Assembly: GCA_030271035.1 (NCBI GenBank) | Contig: JAMBUN010000113.1 | Coordinates: 124,001-188,000 of the forward strand | Length of the DNA stretch: 64,000 nt | Direction of reading: 5' to 3' | Source: Microascus cirrosus | Lineage: Eukaryota > Ascomycota > Sordariomycetes > Microascales > Microascaceae | Shown: positions 12,601-23,051 of the stretch, in pieces | Layout of the letters: each line of letters begins with the position of its first letter | How positions within the stretch are numbered: the first letter of the stretch is position 1 | The notes under the pieces: model-generated | Told to the model about the DNA's origin: nothing | Databases searched by the model: none | The model's input: the letters and a program-made list of their open reading frames with translations, nothing else | Position numbers and translations under genes: made by a program

Positions 12601-13917
12601 TGGGCTGATTGTCGGTGTGATACTGTACCTCCCTCCCACAGACTAATGCACATAAATCGTTAACGGTTTGTTGGAATCACCTTTATGCACACTACATCCT
12701 CCCGAATCGGGCCTCTGCGGTTTACACATTCCCGCTTCATGTACCATTACCCTGGAGACGTGGAACATGCTCTTCAATGGTTGCAAGAGAATTGTCGTCC
12801 TCCATGGTGCCAAACATCGACTTTGACGGTTATGGGAGCCACGCAACATATCATTGATACTGACAGCAGCCAAATGCAGGCATACAGCCTTAAATCACTG
12901 TCAGTTCTCGCCTGCGTTCGTTTAACATGCTGCCAAGCGCATGCTTGTCATATCCCCATGTTCCACCCAGCGTTGCAGCGAGTCGGACAATCAGACCGAA
13001 CCCATTCGCCCGGGCCTCTTGGGCAAGACTAGTCTTACCCCTATTCCTAGGGCCGAGCTTGCGTCCACATTGATCATTTGGACCGCGAGGTCCTTCCTCG
13101 TTCTTATTATTCCATCCGTGATTGGACAAGGAAAACGCGAGGGCAGGAAGGATGCGGGGCGTCGTTAAGCCCGATGTTTTGAACTGGAGGGCGAGCCGGG
13201 GACTTCCGCCACATGGGTTTGCGCAAGCCCTGTGGATGATAATGCTAGAAGAGAGGCTGGCTGGGTGTTGCTATCCCAGGTCTGCTTCAAACAACGCCTT
13301 GAAGACGTACACTTAGGGCGTGGAGTGGGATGTCCATGTTTCACCGCCAACACCTCGCTCAGATAGAAACACCCACATGATTATGCCTCACGCAAAGCGG
13401 TGTAAGTCACAAATACCGGACGCGCAACAGATCTGGACCCACCTTCCTTCTCTTCCACACAAACCATCCCAATCGGCCATGTGCATCGGGCTTCGACAGC
13501 CCGCCAAGCTCACCCGGCAGAAGCCACGGCACCCGCCTTTCTCTCTAGGAAAACGGTGATGAGGAAAAGGGGGTGTTCCCTTGGCGCACAGGTTTGAGGA
13601 TTGGAACCGGTGAGGGCGTCGTGCCATGTTCCCTTTTTCTTGGTCGGAGGCCTCATTGTTTGGGGCCGGTTGTACGGTGTTTGGTATCTTTGTTTCTTGT
13701 TCTACGCATTTCATCCGGGGTCTCCACAATGATGGGGGTGGGGTGAGAGTGAGAAGTTAATGTGGTATCATATATCTTGGTTAAATTCGTAAGGCTAGGA
13801 TACAGCCATCCCCCTCATTCCCTATACTGTAATGCTCAACTCCGTAAACTCCAAGTTGATGCTTGACGCCGTAGCCATGAGCAAATAATAGCAATACACT
13901 GAGTCTCGTAGGAAGCA
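9617..13917. other. 4.3 kb stretch without a supportable gene
   Basis: The first few hundred bases must include the KCS1 promoter and leader. Beyond that, all open frames are short, lack recognisable motifs, and occur on both strands at the density expected by chance. Base composition is not strikingly AT-rich, so classic RIP mutation is not obvious. I found no terminal inverted repeats, reverse transcriptase or transposase motifs, and no tRNA. The segment may be a decayed mobile element or simply long intergenic DNA. Confidence 0.55.
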
Positions 13918-16725
13918 TCACTCGCCAATCTCCACGTTGAGAACCCCCCTCGATGCCGTAGTCCTCTCGCGGTCCTCCGCCTTCGCCCTCTCCAGATCCG
14001 CCTCGACATCCCATGTCGTGAGGAAGTCGCCTAGGTTTTCTAGCACATCGTCCACCTCATCTATAGGACACTTATCCACCATCTGTCCTCCTCCTTTCAC
14101 TCCCGCCACATTTCCCGTCTCGTCCTGCTTCCGCTCCACTCCCTCCATCTCCACTGGAGATGATGCCAAGGGCGGCTCGGCTGTGACAAACGCCCTCGCC
14201 ATGGCCTCCGTCTCGGGGCTCCGCTGGCTCTGTTGCGATGCCGAGGGCAGCAACCTCTGGCGCACGGGATCCGTACGGCGCTTGACGGTCGCGAAGTGGT
14301 TCTTGAACACATCGACGCCCTCCTCCACGTCGTCCGGGATTGGAGTTGCGGGCGGGGGAGATGCGCGGCTGAAGCTCGAAGTTGGCATGGAGCTATCAAG
14401 ATCGCCCTGGACCTCGTGTGGTAGGGGTGCCCAAGAGACGCGCTTCTTGGATTTTGAGGAGGATTGCCAAGGGTTCTCTGTCGCGGCGGCGAGGAGGCAT
14501 GGGGTGTGTGGGAGATACCTATCCGACGCGCGGGGACGGGGCTTTAGTGGCGACATGAAGGATGAGAAGGATTTGATGGAAAAATCGGTGTTCGGAGCGT
14601 CGGACATCAGGTTGGAGCGGTCGGCCTCTGCTTGGGGATGAGAATCCTCTTGTTCGTCCTGAGAAGACGGGGGGAACTGGGGAATCGAACTGGGCGATGA
14701 GGTGGTGATGGCCGCTTGAGGTTGCGAAGCAGGTCGTTGCATCCAAGGGCTTTGGGCCTCTGCCGGGACGACGAATGACTGAGTCTGTTCATCCTCTTGC
14801 AGGGCGCCTTTCGGCTGACTGTCCTCTGCAGGTGTGCCGTCGAGGTGACCCGTGGGATCCTTCATCCAAGGACTCTGCTGTTGTGTAGTAGCTCGTTGCT
14901 GTGGTGTGCTAGGCTCACGAGAATTGCAGTCCGATGGCATAACTGGCGTAGAGTGGCGGACCTGAGGAGTTGAGCAAGTTTCAGCCTGTTGGGGGTGGCC
15001 ATCGTCTTCAGAGAGGGCGTTATTTGGACTCGATGTTGACTTCCACACGGCATCTGGAACAGCGGGTTCCGGTGGTTGACGCTCATGGAAAGACTGCGCT
15101 ACTCTCGCCGCAAGGTGGCCCCCGTCTTCTGTGACGGTGGTTGGGGTGAGGTTAGTTGTTCCTGAGGCCGACGGACTAGAGGTCGGGGCTGCTCGATCTG
15201 CTGCCGCCGTATCAGGGGCAGATTTAGGCTCATCATCCTCACGGCGACGTTCTGACGCTAGCTTGCCTTGTGAGCGCCTGTCTGAGCTATCCTCATCGCC
15301 CTGTAAGCCATGGTTGGTCGACGAAGCAAAGGAAGGATTGGAGAGCGAGCCCTTGCATGCCTTCCTCCCAGTCGATGTGTTCTGACTCTCAAGATCTAAT
15401 TTGGAGGGCTTTCTTAAAGATGCGTCGACGACTGGTTTACCCGTAGTGCTTATCGAATCTTCCCCATCCGTAGGAAAAGTCTCCGATCCTTCTTTGTTCC
15501 GGTGACCAACGTTGGCGTCAATAAGCTGCAGAACCCGATCTTCGGCCGGCTGTGGTTTTCCCGACATATCTTGCCCTCCCATAATTTTATCAGATTCCAC
15601 GAATACTGTAGAATCATAGGCAATTTCCATGGCCTCCTGCTTAATCCCGGCCACCTCATCACTGGCGGATTCCATGGTGTCATGTTTCATCTCGAGCTCA
15701 TCATCATCCGTGGACTGGCTAGACTCAGACTCGGTCGTCGAGTAATCGGTCGTAAGAGGGCCATCTCGGGCAACCGCCGGATCTGGGTAGTGCGCGGGAA
15801 GAGCGCGTTTCGATGTCTTACTGACGGCCGTTTGCGGGGATTTTGCATGCCGTTTCTCCATCCGCGCCATTTCTGACTCGGGTGGTGGCCGAGAGCTCTG
15901 ACTAGTACGCCGAGAGGGACGCTGAGAATTCGAAGGAAGGGCATTCTGTGAGGCACGAGCCACCGTCGATTCGTCGAGCTCAGCCTTTATGCCATCCACC
16001 GCCTGGCTAGAAGGTTCCCAGGCGGTTGGCTGGCCGTCCAGGCAAGTCAGGCTAAACAACGGCGAGCTGGGGTCCCGAGGCCGAGGGTTTTTATCAGGGA
16101 TGGATACGGGGGACGAAAGTTTCGGCTTGGGTTCCAGCGTGCGAGGCCTCTTGGGCGCCCGACGCTTTAGCCACGAAGAGTCCCCCGGCCCCCTTTTCGT
16201 TGACGACGGGGTCTTTGATGCCCAGAACTCTTCCCTGGAGGGGATATTCGACTCGACCAGGTCCCTCCACCTTTTCACTCTGGCAACTTCGTCATGATCC
16301 AGGAAGGGGTGGTTGCCCAAGTTTAGGCTCTCGGGACTTGGTAGGTAGCTAGATTCTGTCGTTTGTGTCTCGTTGAGGCGCGGGGATACGGTGGGTTCGC
16401 AGATAGGGGATTGTTTCGCCTGAAGAGTGGGAGGAATGGATTGCTCAATTGTTGGTTGAGACGCCTCGATAGGCCGCGCCCAGGGGCTAACAAAACCCGA
16501 GGCCTGATCAAAGGGGCCCCGGAGTGTGCTCGTGATCAAGAGGGGCGCATGGCCGGACAGATATCGGCGGGCTACATTCTCATAGCGGCGAATCGTGGCT
16601 TTATCAGGTGTATGCGCCCTGAATACCGACTCCGAAACAAAGTCGTCGTCGGACCACGGCGCCTGGCAGTAGAGATTGTCTACCAGCGGATCGAATGCGT
16701 CCCACGTCGCCCATCTCGAAGACAT
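13918..16725 (-). CDS. Fungal-specific disordered protein of unknown function (annotated 'protamine P1-like' in some fungi)
   Basis: A single exon of 935 residues from an ATG at 16725. The same frame continues upstream without an ATG to 16953. The N-terminus has the layout of a fungal family I know only as uncharacterised or 'protamine P1': LYCQAPWSDDDFV near residue 18, then a segment with ARRYLSGHAPLL and LRGPFDQASGFVSPWA. The middle is Ser/Pro/Gln/Glu-rich and almost certainly disordered, with several KRxP-type basic clusters. Near the C-terminus are FSSFMSPLKPRPR and SKKRVSWAPLPHEV, then an acidic helix-like end (CPIDEVDDVLENLGDFLTTWDVE). The RVSWxPLP element resembles the RVxF type of PP1-docking motif. 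The name protamine should not be taken as function. It shares a divergent intergenic region with the LRR scaffold gene. Confidence 0.82.
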   Translation of the reverse strand: MSSRWATWDAFDPLVDNLYCQAPWSDDDFVSESVFRAHTPDKATIRRYENVARRYLSGHAPLLITSTLRGPFDQASGFVSPWARPIEASQPTIEQSIPPTLQAKQSPICEPTVSPRLNETQTTESSYLPSPESLNLGNHPFLDHDEVARVKRWRDLVESNIPSREEFWASKTPSSTKRGPGDSSWLKRRAPKRPRTLEPKPKLSSPVSIPDKNPRPRDPSSPLFSLTCLDGQPTAWEPSSQAVDGIKAELDESTVARASQNALPSNSQRPSRRTSQSSRPPPESEMARMEKRHAKSPQTAVSKTSKRALPAHYPDPAVARDGPLTTDYSTTESESSQSTDDDELEMKHDTMESASDEVAGIKQEAMEIAYDSTVFVESDKIMGGQDMSGKPQPAEDRVLQLIDANVGHRNKEGSETFPTDGEDSISTTGKPVVDASLRKPSKLDLESQNTSTGRKACKGSLSNPSFASSTNHGLQGDEDSSDRRSQGKLASERRREDDEPKSAPDTAAADRAAPTSSPSASGTTNLTPTTVTEDGGHLAARVAQSFHERQPPEPAVPDAVWKSTSSPNNALSEDDGHPQQAETCSTPQVRHSTPVMPSDCNSREPSTPQQRATTQQQSPWMKDPTGHLDGTPAEDSQPKGALQEDEQTQSFVVPAEAQSPWMQRPASQPQAAITTSSPSSIPQFPPSSQDEQEDSHPQAEADRSNLMSDAPNTDFSIKSFSSFMSPLKPRPRASDRYLPHTPCLLAAATENPWQSSSKSKKRVSWAPLPHEVQGDLDSSMPTSSFSRASPPPATPIPDDVEEGVDVFKNHFATVKRRTDPVRQRLLPSASQQSQRSPETEAMARAFVTAEPPLASSPVEMEGVERKQDETGNVAGVKGGGQMVDKCPIDEVDDVLENLGDFLTTWDVEADLERAKAEDRERTTASRGVLNVEIGE

Positions 16726-17630
16726 GTTGAGGTCGTGCCCGCCAGATGGCGCATTTGAGGGGGGCCAGTAAGTTGGGAGGTCTATGAGTGCGGGCGATCG
16801 GATGACATTGGCAAGGGGAGTGCGGCTCAAAAAGAAAGTGTCTCTGTCGTGAGGTCCGATGTGGAGCTCGAATCTGACGAGGGCAGGTCCCACGGACCTC
16901 GTCGCGTTAACAGGAGTTACATTGGTCTCGCGACGCGACGGTCGCGCCTGCACGTGATTTCGCGTAAATGAGTTTCTACCAGGTACAGGTGGGAGTCGAT
17001 GGATTTCACAGACAACTCAGGAGTTTATACAAAACAAGTCAATTAGAATTTCAAGTACTCAGAAACTACAATAGTCTATATAGTGTCTCAATTCAGCATC
17101 AATTAGGAGGTTGGCTCTACTTACTGTTCTTCAGTGACCATCAAAAAACACCGTGCTTAGTCACCAGCGGCCGCCGGTTGTGGTTCCTTCGACTTCCCAG
17201 AAACACCAAAACAAAGCACGTGACATACTGTGCGCCTCTTTGTTGACATGGCAACACAACCCCAGCCAATGGGAGGTCCCTTCTGTATTTGTTCCATAGA
17301 TCATCGCAAACCCACGCGATTGGGGCGCGCAACACCGACCAAAGCTAGTGCACTATCGACCAGTACCCATTCGACTACCGACTAACCCTTTGATTTGTAT
17401 TAGCCTGCAGCATCGCCTTACAGTTATGATATTTGCTGGCGCCATACCTCATCTTCCTGGATAACACTTCCTCTGGCCAGCATCGCTAACTTCGACTGTC
17501 TTTGTTTTGTTTCATCCCTCCACCCCTCAGCTACCTCTGCTCGACGACCTCCTTCCCTGACATCGATCCATGGACACGAAATAATACCTCCACGCCGATC
17601 TCTACGCCGCCCCCTTTAGAAACCAAAGTC
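16726..17630. promoter_or_regulatory. Divergent intergenic region between the 935-residue protein and the LRR scaffold
   Basis: About 905 bp separate the two chosen start codons. Both flanking frames stay open into this region without an ATG (to 16953 on the minus strand and from 17502 on the plus strand), which probably reflects leader sequence. The middle part around 17030-17110 is AT-rich. No specific operator is claimed. Confidence 0.5.
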
Positions 17631-20600
17631 ATGGAGCATGCCTGGCTAGACTCCCTCTCGGAGGATTGGGTCTCTCAACCTCGCTCCGACGAGTCGATCG
17701 CACACATCAACCCCCCTCAACAATCCGACAACGAAAACCGGCGGCCCTCAAATATCAAGGGCAAGGGTCTTGGGAGTAGAATACCAAGGCCTGTCGGCGC
17801 ACCCGGTACGAACGATAATAGCATCAACGTTCTGGCCGAGCGCAGCCTCAGTTATATCAACAGCACCGCGCCGAGGCGCGACCAAACGCAAAACCCTAGG
17901 GATCTTCCGCGGCCACCGAAGGAAAAAAGCCGCTACGTTAGTCGGTCAGTATCCGGAGCTACGGCGGGCTCCGTCGTACACAACACAGTAAACCGGCGGT
18001 CCCCGAGCGCGTCACCCGGTAAGGGGAAGGGTTCCACCCCAGAGTGGAAGAGGAGGTTAGTCTATGGAGACCTCGCCTACGGGGAACAGCGAGATCTCTT
18101 CTGCTCCGCCGCTGCAGACGGGCTTGAGGGGATCTTCAAGCCGCCCACGTTGCAGGATGCAGCAGACCCGGAAGATCCTTTCGTTGAGGGCGACAGCAAC
18201 CAGCACGAGACAACATTACCATCCAGCCCACCGGTATTCCGCCCGCCTCCCCACTTCGAGGAGAGCGAGCTCCACGAAGACCTCTATGGCCCCGCACACA
18301 CCGACATATCTCCTAGCCCGAGTCCTCGGAGGGGCTACAAGGAGGTACAATGCCACCTCAACGAAGGCGCCGGAAGCGCCAACGACTTTAGCATACACCA
18401 AGATACCTCACAGGTCGAGAACAACCCCGTTGAAGAAGCAGCGCCACCGACGGAGGAGCAGAACAACGCGCTACAACCTCCTGAGGGGGAGCTGCGCAAA
18501 GTGAGCGGCCGGAGTGTAGTTCACAACGAAGATTTCAGCCCCATCTACCTCTCGAGACACGACTCGGGCGATGGGAAAGTCGACTTTGCGCCTATGGAGC
18601 TCCCAGCCGACCAGTTGCGCGCCCGGCTAGAGAGACTACACGCGAACCAGATGCTTCTTGATTCAAACCTCGATTATGACGCTTCGAACACGCAGGGAGA
18701 TTCATACGCGGCTGCCACGAACGTTGACAGCACGGAGGAGTACGTGCGGAACGGCGGATTCCTCAATCTGCAACGGGGTGGTAGGTCCGGCGAGGGATCG
18801 TTCCGGCACAGGCTTCTGAGCCCTACGCTTGGCAACGACTCCTCCGAGATGTTCCCCGATCAGTCCCTGCAAGCAAGCACCCCCAAACAATTCCCCACAG
18901 TTAGGAATGGCCTTGGGGGTACTGGAAGGACAATCGACCGGAGTCCACTTATCCCTCGGGTACCGCATCCGAGCCCTGAGAAGCGGAGAATGGCTCCCCA
19001 GTCGAGCGGTGGAAGCCCCCTCAAGCTCTTCGGACCTTACGACACGTTCACGAACCAGACTCTCATGCGTCGCATCAGCCAGTTCGAAGAGCAAATGACC
19101 AACTCGGAAAAGTCCTTCAACACAAATCCCTTCCGCTCCTCGTCTGCGGGTACCATTAGCCGCCCGGGTGGTCCCTTAAAACAGAATGCGCCCAAGATAG
19201 GATCTGTAAGCCGGTTTGGTGAGGGTGATCTTGAAGGCTACCAATTCAGCGAAGATGTGTCCGGCCTCTCCATGGAGGAGTCAAGGTTACATCCGGATGT
19301 TGATGTCTCACAGCAGGAGAACATCCCACCTGACTCCCCCGATGCGCACAATGCCTCTCCGTCCGACTCAAGCCAACTGGTGATACAACGCCGACGTCAA
19401 AAATCAAGCGGGGCTTCGTCCTCATCACAGCACAACCGGCCTGTCTCTGGAACCCGCTTGAATATGAGCGAAGTCCGCGCCAATGAGTACCTAGGGACTC
19501 CCAAGAGAGATAGTGGTTCAGAAGGAAAGCGCCCGCGGACATCGCCTTCGAAAGATCCGACCCCCAAGAGGCGGCGCACGCTCCACAAGACCGACATTGC
19601 CTATGGGCTGGAACACGAGACGGTCAATGTGGATACGGTGCAGATGACCCACCAGCAAATGCAGGCCGCGATGGGGAAGAGGAGAAAGGATGCCAGACCT
19701 GGAAACATGCAGCAGGTGGCCGATCCCGACGTCTTGGCTCACCGCCACATTCTGCGCCCCCGCACACCAACACCCAGCCAGCGGTCATCGGTCCAGAGGG
19801 AAACCGTTCCGTCGTATAGAGACGCCTCCGAGGAGAGCCAGCAGAAGCGCTCGCCTCTTCGGACCGCGCAGACAAATGCCGGGAAACAAATGCCTGTGTC
19901 TGAGGATACCCACCGGAAACCATCCATCAAGACACAGGACTTCCTGGACGAAGCTGCGCAGATAATGGCCATGATCCGAAACCAGGTGCGCCCTACCAAC
20001 CTCGCCAGCGTGCAGGAGTCGGATGAGCAGGCATACGAGGGCAACCACGGAGAGGACGATTCGTACGAAGAGCCGTTTTCTCGACCGCCCAGCCGCGATG
20101 GTGCGCCGGTGCCGCGCATGCCGGCGAGGCAAGAAGACCCTGAGATATTGCAGCGGCTGATGAAGTACCAAGAGATGAGCGAGATGGGCGACGTCATCAC
20201 CTCCTCGCTGCGTTCGATGAGCCTTGCGAAGGAGGCCGTTCGCACCACGCAGGAGATGGAGCGGCAGCTCAGAGAGAGCACGCGGACGAACTTAGGCAGA
20301 GTTGGAGAGGAGGAGTTCAGCGACCCGCCCAACATCCGCATCTCGCAGGGCAACACCGAGTCCGGCGCCACCACGGCGACCACGGGGACCGTCTTCCCCT
20401 CAACGTCCTCTGGCGGATCGACGAACCGCACCACCTCGTCGCGGACATCTGAATGTAAGAGGACTATTGCGCCGCAGAGCGTGAGCCATTTGATTCCGGA
20501 CCAGGTCGGCAGCATGTATCTCGACCGGGAGCAGAACCGTTGGGTCAAGAAGAAGAAACACGGGTCGGCGACGGTCAATGAGAGCGTGTTCGAAAGCGAG

Positions 20601-23051
20601 GACGACCCGTTTGGCAGCATCCCGGATCTGTCTGTCGATATGACGATGGAGATGCGCAACTTGAAGACCGCGACGGAGAAGAAGCAGCAGACTGCAGGAG
20701 ATCCGGAGGATATGCCATCTCCCTTGAGCCCCCTGAAGACTCCTGGTGACCAGAGCATGGGCCTCGCCAACCTTTCTCCAGGACAGCACGCCGAAGACGC
20801 AGTTTCGCGCGCTAGAGACGAGATATCGAAACTGGGGAGCAAGGCGGCGACATCGCCGGTGCGGGAGGAGGAGGTCGAGCGGGAGATTTCTATCGATGAG
20901 GGCAGGAGGCGCACGCCGTCCAAGAGACGGAACCTCACGATTTCCTTCTCGTCCCCCGTTGCGTCGATCATCCGGGACGTCCTGCCCGAGGACCTGAACG
21001 ATGTGTCAGAGGACGAAAACTACACGCCAGATCTCCCAGAGACTGATAGGCCCAATGGTGGGAGCGACGCATTGCCGAAGCAGGCGCCGTCGAACGCACG
21101 CAGGGGATCGCGGGGCTTCCCCCGCCAGGCGTCCGAGAGAGTCTCTTTCGTGCCGCGCCCCGTCTCCCGCATCGACGAACAGGATGAGGACAGCTCCGGC
21201 GGTCAAGACGAAGCGCACGACAGGCAGGTCAGTATTATCGGCGAGAATAACCTCGTCTCGCATGCCACGCCCGACGCGCGGCGCACGAGCCTCAGCTTCA
21301 TCATCAAGCGGCAGCCTAATCCGGAAGGCGACTCCAGTGCCCTTATAGGCCAGAACGTGGGCAACCTCAGTCTCAGCCCGCTCTCGGAGTTCACAATGCA
21401 CAACCCGGACCAGTCCTACGGCCTCGAGGTGAGCTACGTCCTGGGCAACCGGCACCTCGAGACGGGCGACAAGTCCAAGAAGGTCAACTCGATTGCGTTG
21501 CGCGAGCTGGTGGACCGCCTTACGGAGGCGGAGCCGGAGGAGCCCTACTGGGACGGACTCAGGGCGCTGGACCTGAGGGATAAACGGCTCTCGAGCCTGC
21601 ACATGCTGGACGAATTCTGCGGGAGCCTGGTGAGCCTCGATGCGTCGAACAACGCGCTGACGCACCTGGACGGAATACCCTCTGGGGTCAGGCAGCTGAA
21701 GGTGTGCCGGAACATGCTCTCGGAGCTGACGGCGTGGGACCACCTGGTGAACCTGCAGTACGTGGATATCTCGAACAACGATGTGCGGAGTCTGTCTGCG
21801 CTAAGGAACCTGGTGCACCTGCGGAGTATCCGAGCGGATAACAACCTGCTCACGAGCCTTGATGGTATTAATGAACTGGACGGGTTGCTGAGTCTGCGGG
21901 CGAGGAATAATGAGATTGAGGAGCTGGATTTCGCGGGGTCGGGGCTGCAGAGGCTTTCTGAGCTGGACCTGGGAGCGAATAGGATCAGCGAGGTGCGGAA
22001 CATTGAGGAGCTCTCATCGCTTTCGACGCTCAAGCTCCAGCGCAACCGGCTCGAGTCCTTCAGCTGCGCCCGCAAGTTCGAGGCGCTGCGGTACCTTGAC
22101 CTAAGCGACAACTCGCTCGACACACTTGACCTCACGCACACACCCAAGCTCCGCCTTCTACACGCAGACCGCAACAACTTCATCACCCTCGCGGGTCTTG
22201 CTCAGGCGCGTAACCTCGACAGCCTCTCCCTGCGCGAACAGCGCGGGCACACACCCCTCGACGTGGGCCTCATCCTCTCGACGGCGTACGAGGTGCGCAA
22301 GCTCTTCCTCTCGGGGAACTACATCGAGGCCTTCAGCCCGCGGATCGACCTTTTGAATTTGCAACTGCTGGAGCTTGCGAGCTGTGGGCTGCGGGCGCTG
22401 CCGGGTGGGATGGGCCAGATGATGCCCAATCTGCGCAACTTGAACATCTGCTTCAACGCGATCTCATCTCTGGAGCCCCTGCGTTTCGTACCGCGCCTGA
22501 AGAGGCTTCTCGCGTCGGGGAACCGGTTGTCGGACGGGACGTCAGCATTGGGCGTCGCGGCGGGGTTCCCGCACCTGAGAGAGCTGGACCTGAGGGATAA
22601 CCCCATGACACTGGGCTTCTACCCGCCGGGCCAGATGCTTGTGCGGGCGGACGCCTCGGCGGTGGTGTCTGTGGAAGGGTTCAGGCTGCCGATGGCGGAT
22701 AAGGAGAGGGATGCTAGGTTTAGGGGTCGGCTGGATGAGGGGACGGGGCTGAGGAGGAGATTGTATGAGGTTGTAGTTGTTGGGGGGTGTAGGGGATTGA
22801 GGGTCTTGGATGGGTTGGGGGTTGGAAGGGGGCAGATGCTGGGGAGGGACGAGGTGTTTGAGAGGCTTGTGAGGGAAGGGGTTATCCCTGAAGAGATCCC
22901 TGAGGACACGAAAGGGGGTGAGGCACGCGAGAAAGAGAAGAACGGGGGAGCAAAGGAAGTGAAGGCGGAGGGGGAAGCTGAAGAGAAAGAAGAGAGGGAG
23001 GGGAGCGATGGGGACCTTACGCGGTGGCCAGCCGAAGACAGCTTCGCCTAA
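17631..23051 (+). CDS. snaD: Cdc11/Nud1-type LRR scaffold of the septation initiation network (SnaD-like)
   Basis: One uninterrupted exon of 1,806 residues. The ATG at 17631 is chosen because the next residues, EHAWLDSLSEDWVSQPRSD, match the conserved start of this fungal family; the frame upstream has no better start. The protein anchors the SIN/mitotic-exit kinase cascade to the spindle pole body (Cdc11 in fission yeast, Nud1 in budding yeast, SnaD in Aspergillus, centriolin-related). The first ~1,290 residues are disordered and carry many SP/TP sites, fitting cell-cycle kinase control. A leucine-rich repeat array spans about residues 1,305-1,665, with repeats such as LRALDLRDKRLSSL, LQYVDISNNDVRSL, LSELDLGANRISEV and LRYLDLSDNSLDTL. 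A Lys/Glu-rich charged tail follows. The LRR and N-terminal match make the assignment firm; the symbol is by orthology. Confidence 0.9.
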   Translation: MEHAWLDSLSEDWVSQPRSDESIAHINPPQQSDNENRRPSNIKGKGLGSRIPRPVGAPGTNDNSINVLAERSLSYINSTAPRRDQTQNPRDLPRPPKEKSRYVSRSVSGATAGSVVHNTVNRRSPSASPGKGKGSTPEWKRRLVYGDLAYGEQRDLFCSAAADGLEGIFKPPTLQDAADPEDPFVEGDSNQHETTLPSSPPVFRPPPHFEESELHEDLYGPAHTDISPSPSPRRGYKEVQCHLNEGAGSANDFSIHQDTSQVENNPVEEAAPPTEEQNNALQPPEGELRKVSGRSVVHNEDFSPIYLSRHDSGDGKVDFAPMELPADQLRARLERLHANQMLLDSNLDYDASNTQGDSYAAATNVDSTEEYVRNGGFLNLQRGGRSGEGSFRHRLLSPTLGNDSSEMFPDQSLQASTPKQFPTVRNGLGGTGRTIDRSPLIPRVPHPSPEKRRMAPQSSGGSPLKLFGPYDTFTNQTLMRRISQFEEQMTNSEKSFNTNPFRSSSAGTISRPGGPLKQNAPKIGSVSRFGEGDLEGYQFSEDVSGLSMEESRLHPDVDVSQQENIPPDSPDAHNASPSDSSQLVIQRRRQKSSGASSSSQHNRPVSGTRLNMSEVRANEYLGTPKRDSGSEGKRPRTSPSKDPTPKRRRTLHKTDIAYGLEHETVNVDTVQMTHQQMQAAMGKRRKDARPGNMQQVADPDVLAHRHILRPRTPTPSQRSSVQRETVPSYRDASEESQQKRSPLRTAQTNAGKQMPVSEDTHRKPSIKTQDFLDEAAQIMAMIRNQVRPTNLASVQESDEQAYEGNHGEDDSYEEPFSRPPSRDGAPVPRMPARQEDPEILQRLMKYQEMSEMGDVITSSLRSMSLAKEAVRTTQEMERQLRESTRTNLGRVGEEEFSDPPNIRISQGNTESGATTATTGTVFPSTSSGGSTNRTTSSRTSECKRTIAPQSVSHLIPDQVGSMYLDREQNRWVKKKKHGSATVNESVFESEDDPFGSIPDLSVDMTMEMRNLKTATEKKQQTAGDPEDMPSPLSPLKTPGDQSMGLANLSPGQHAEDAVSRARDEISKLGSKAATSPVREEEVEREISIDEGRRRTPSKRRNLTISFSSPVASIIRDVLPEDLNDVSEDENYTPDLPETDRPNGGSDALPKQAPSNARRGSRGFPRQASERVSFVPRPVSRIDEQDEDSSGGQDEAHDRQVSIIGENNLVSHATPDARRTSLSFIIKRQPNPEGDSSALIGQNVGNLSLSPLSEFTMHNPDQSYGLEVSYVLGNRHLETGDKSKKVNSIALRELVDRLTEAEPEEPYWDGLRALDLRDKRLSSLHMLDEFCGSLVSLDASNNALTHLDGIPSGVRQLKVCRNMLSELTAWDHLVNLQYVDISNNDVRSLSALRNLVHLRSIRADNNLLTSLDGINELDGLLSLRARNNEIEELDFAGSGLQRLSELDLGANRISEVRNIEELSSLSTLKLQRNRLESFSCARKFEALRYLDLSDNSLDTLDLTHTPKLRLLHADRNNFITLAGLAQARNLDSLSLREQRGHTPLDVGLILSTAYEVRKLFLSGNYIEAFSPRIDLLNLQLLELASCGLRALPGGMGQMMPNLRNLNICFNAISSLEPLRFVPRLKRLLASGNRLSDGTSALGVAAGFPHLRELDLRDNPMTLGFYPPGQMLVRADASAVVSVEGFRLPMADKERDARFRGRLDEGTGLRRRLYEVVVVGGCRGLRVLDGLGVGRGQMLGRDEVFERLVREGVIPEEIPEDTKGGEAREKEKNGGAKEVKAEGEAEEKEEREGSDGDLTRWPAEDSFA

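Noticed and set aside
19739..20971. 410-codon open frame antisense to the LRR scaffold gene
   Set aside because: It is the complement of a conserved coding exon; the composition mirrors the codon use of the sense gene and no domain is visible.
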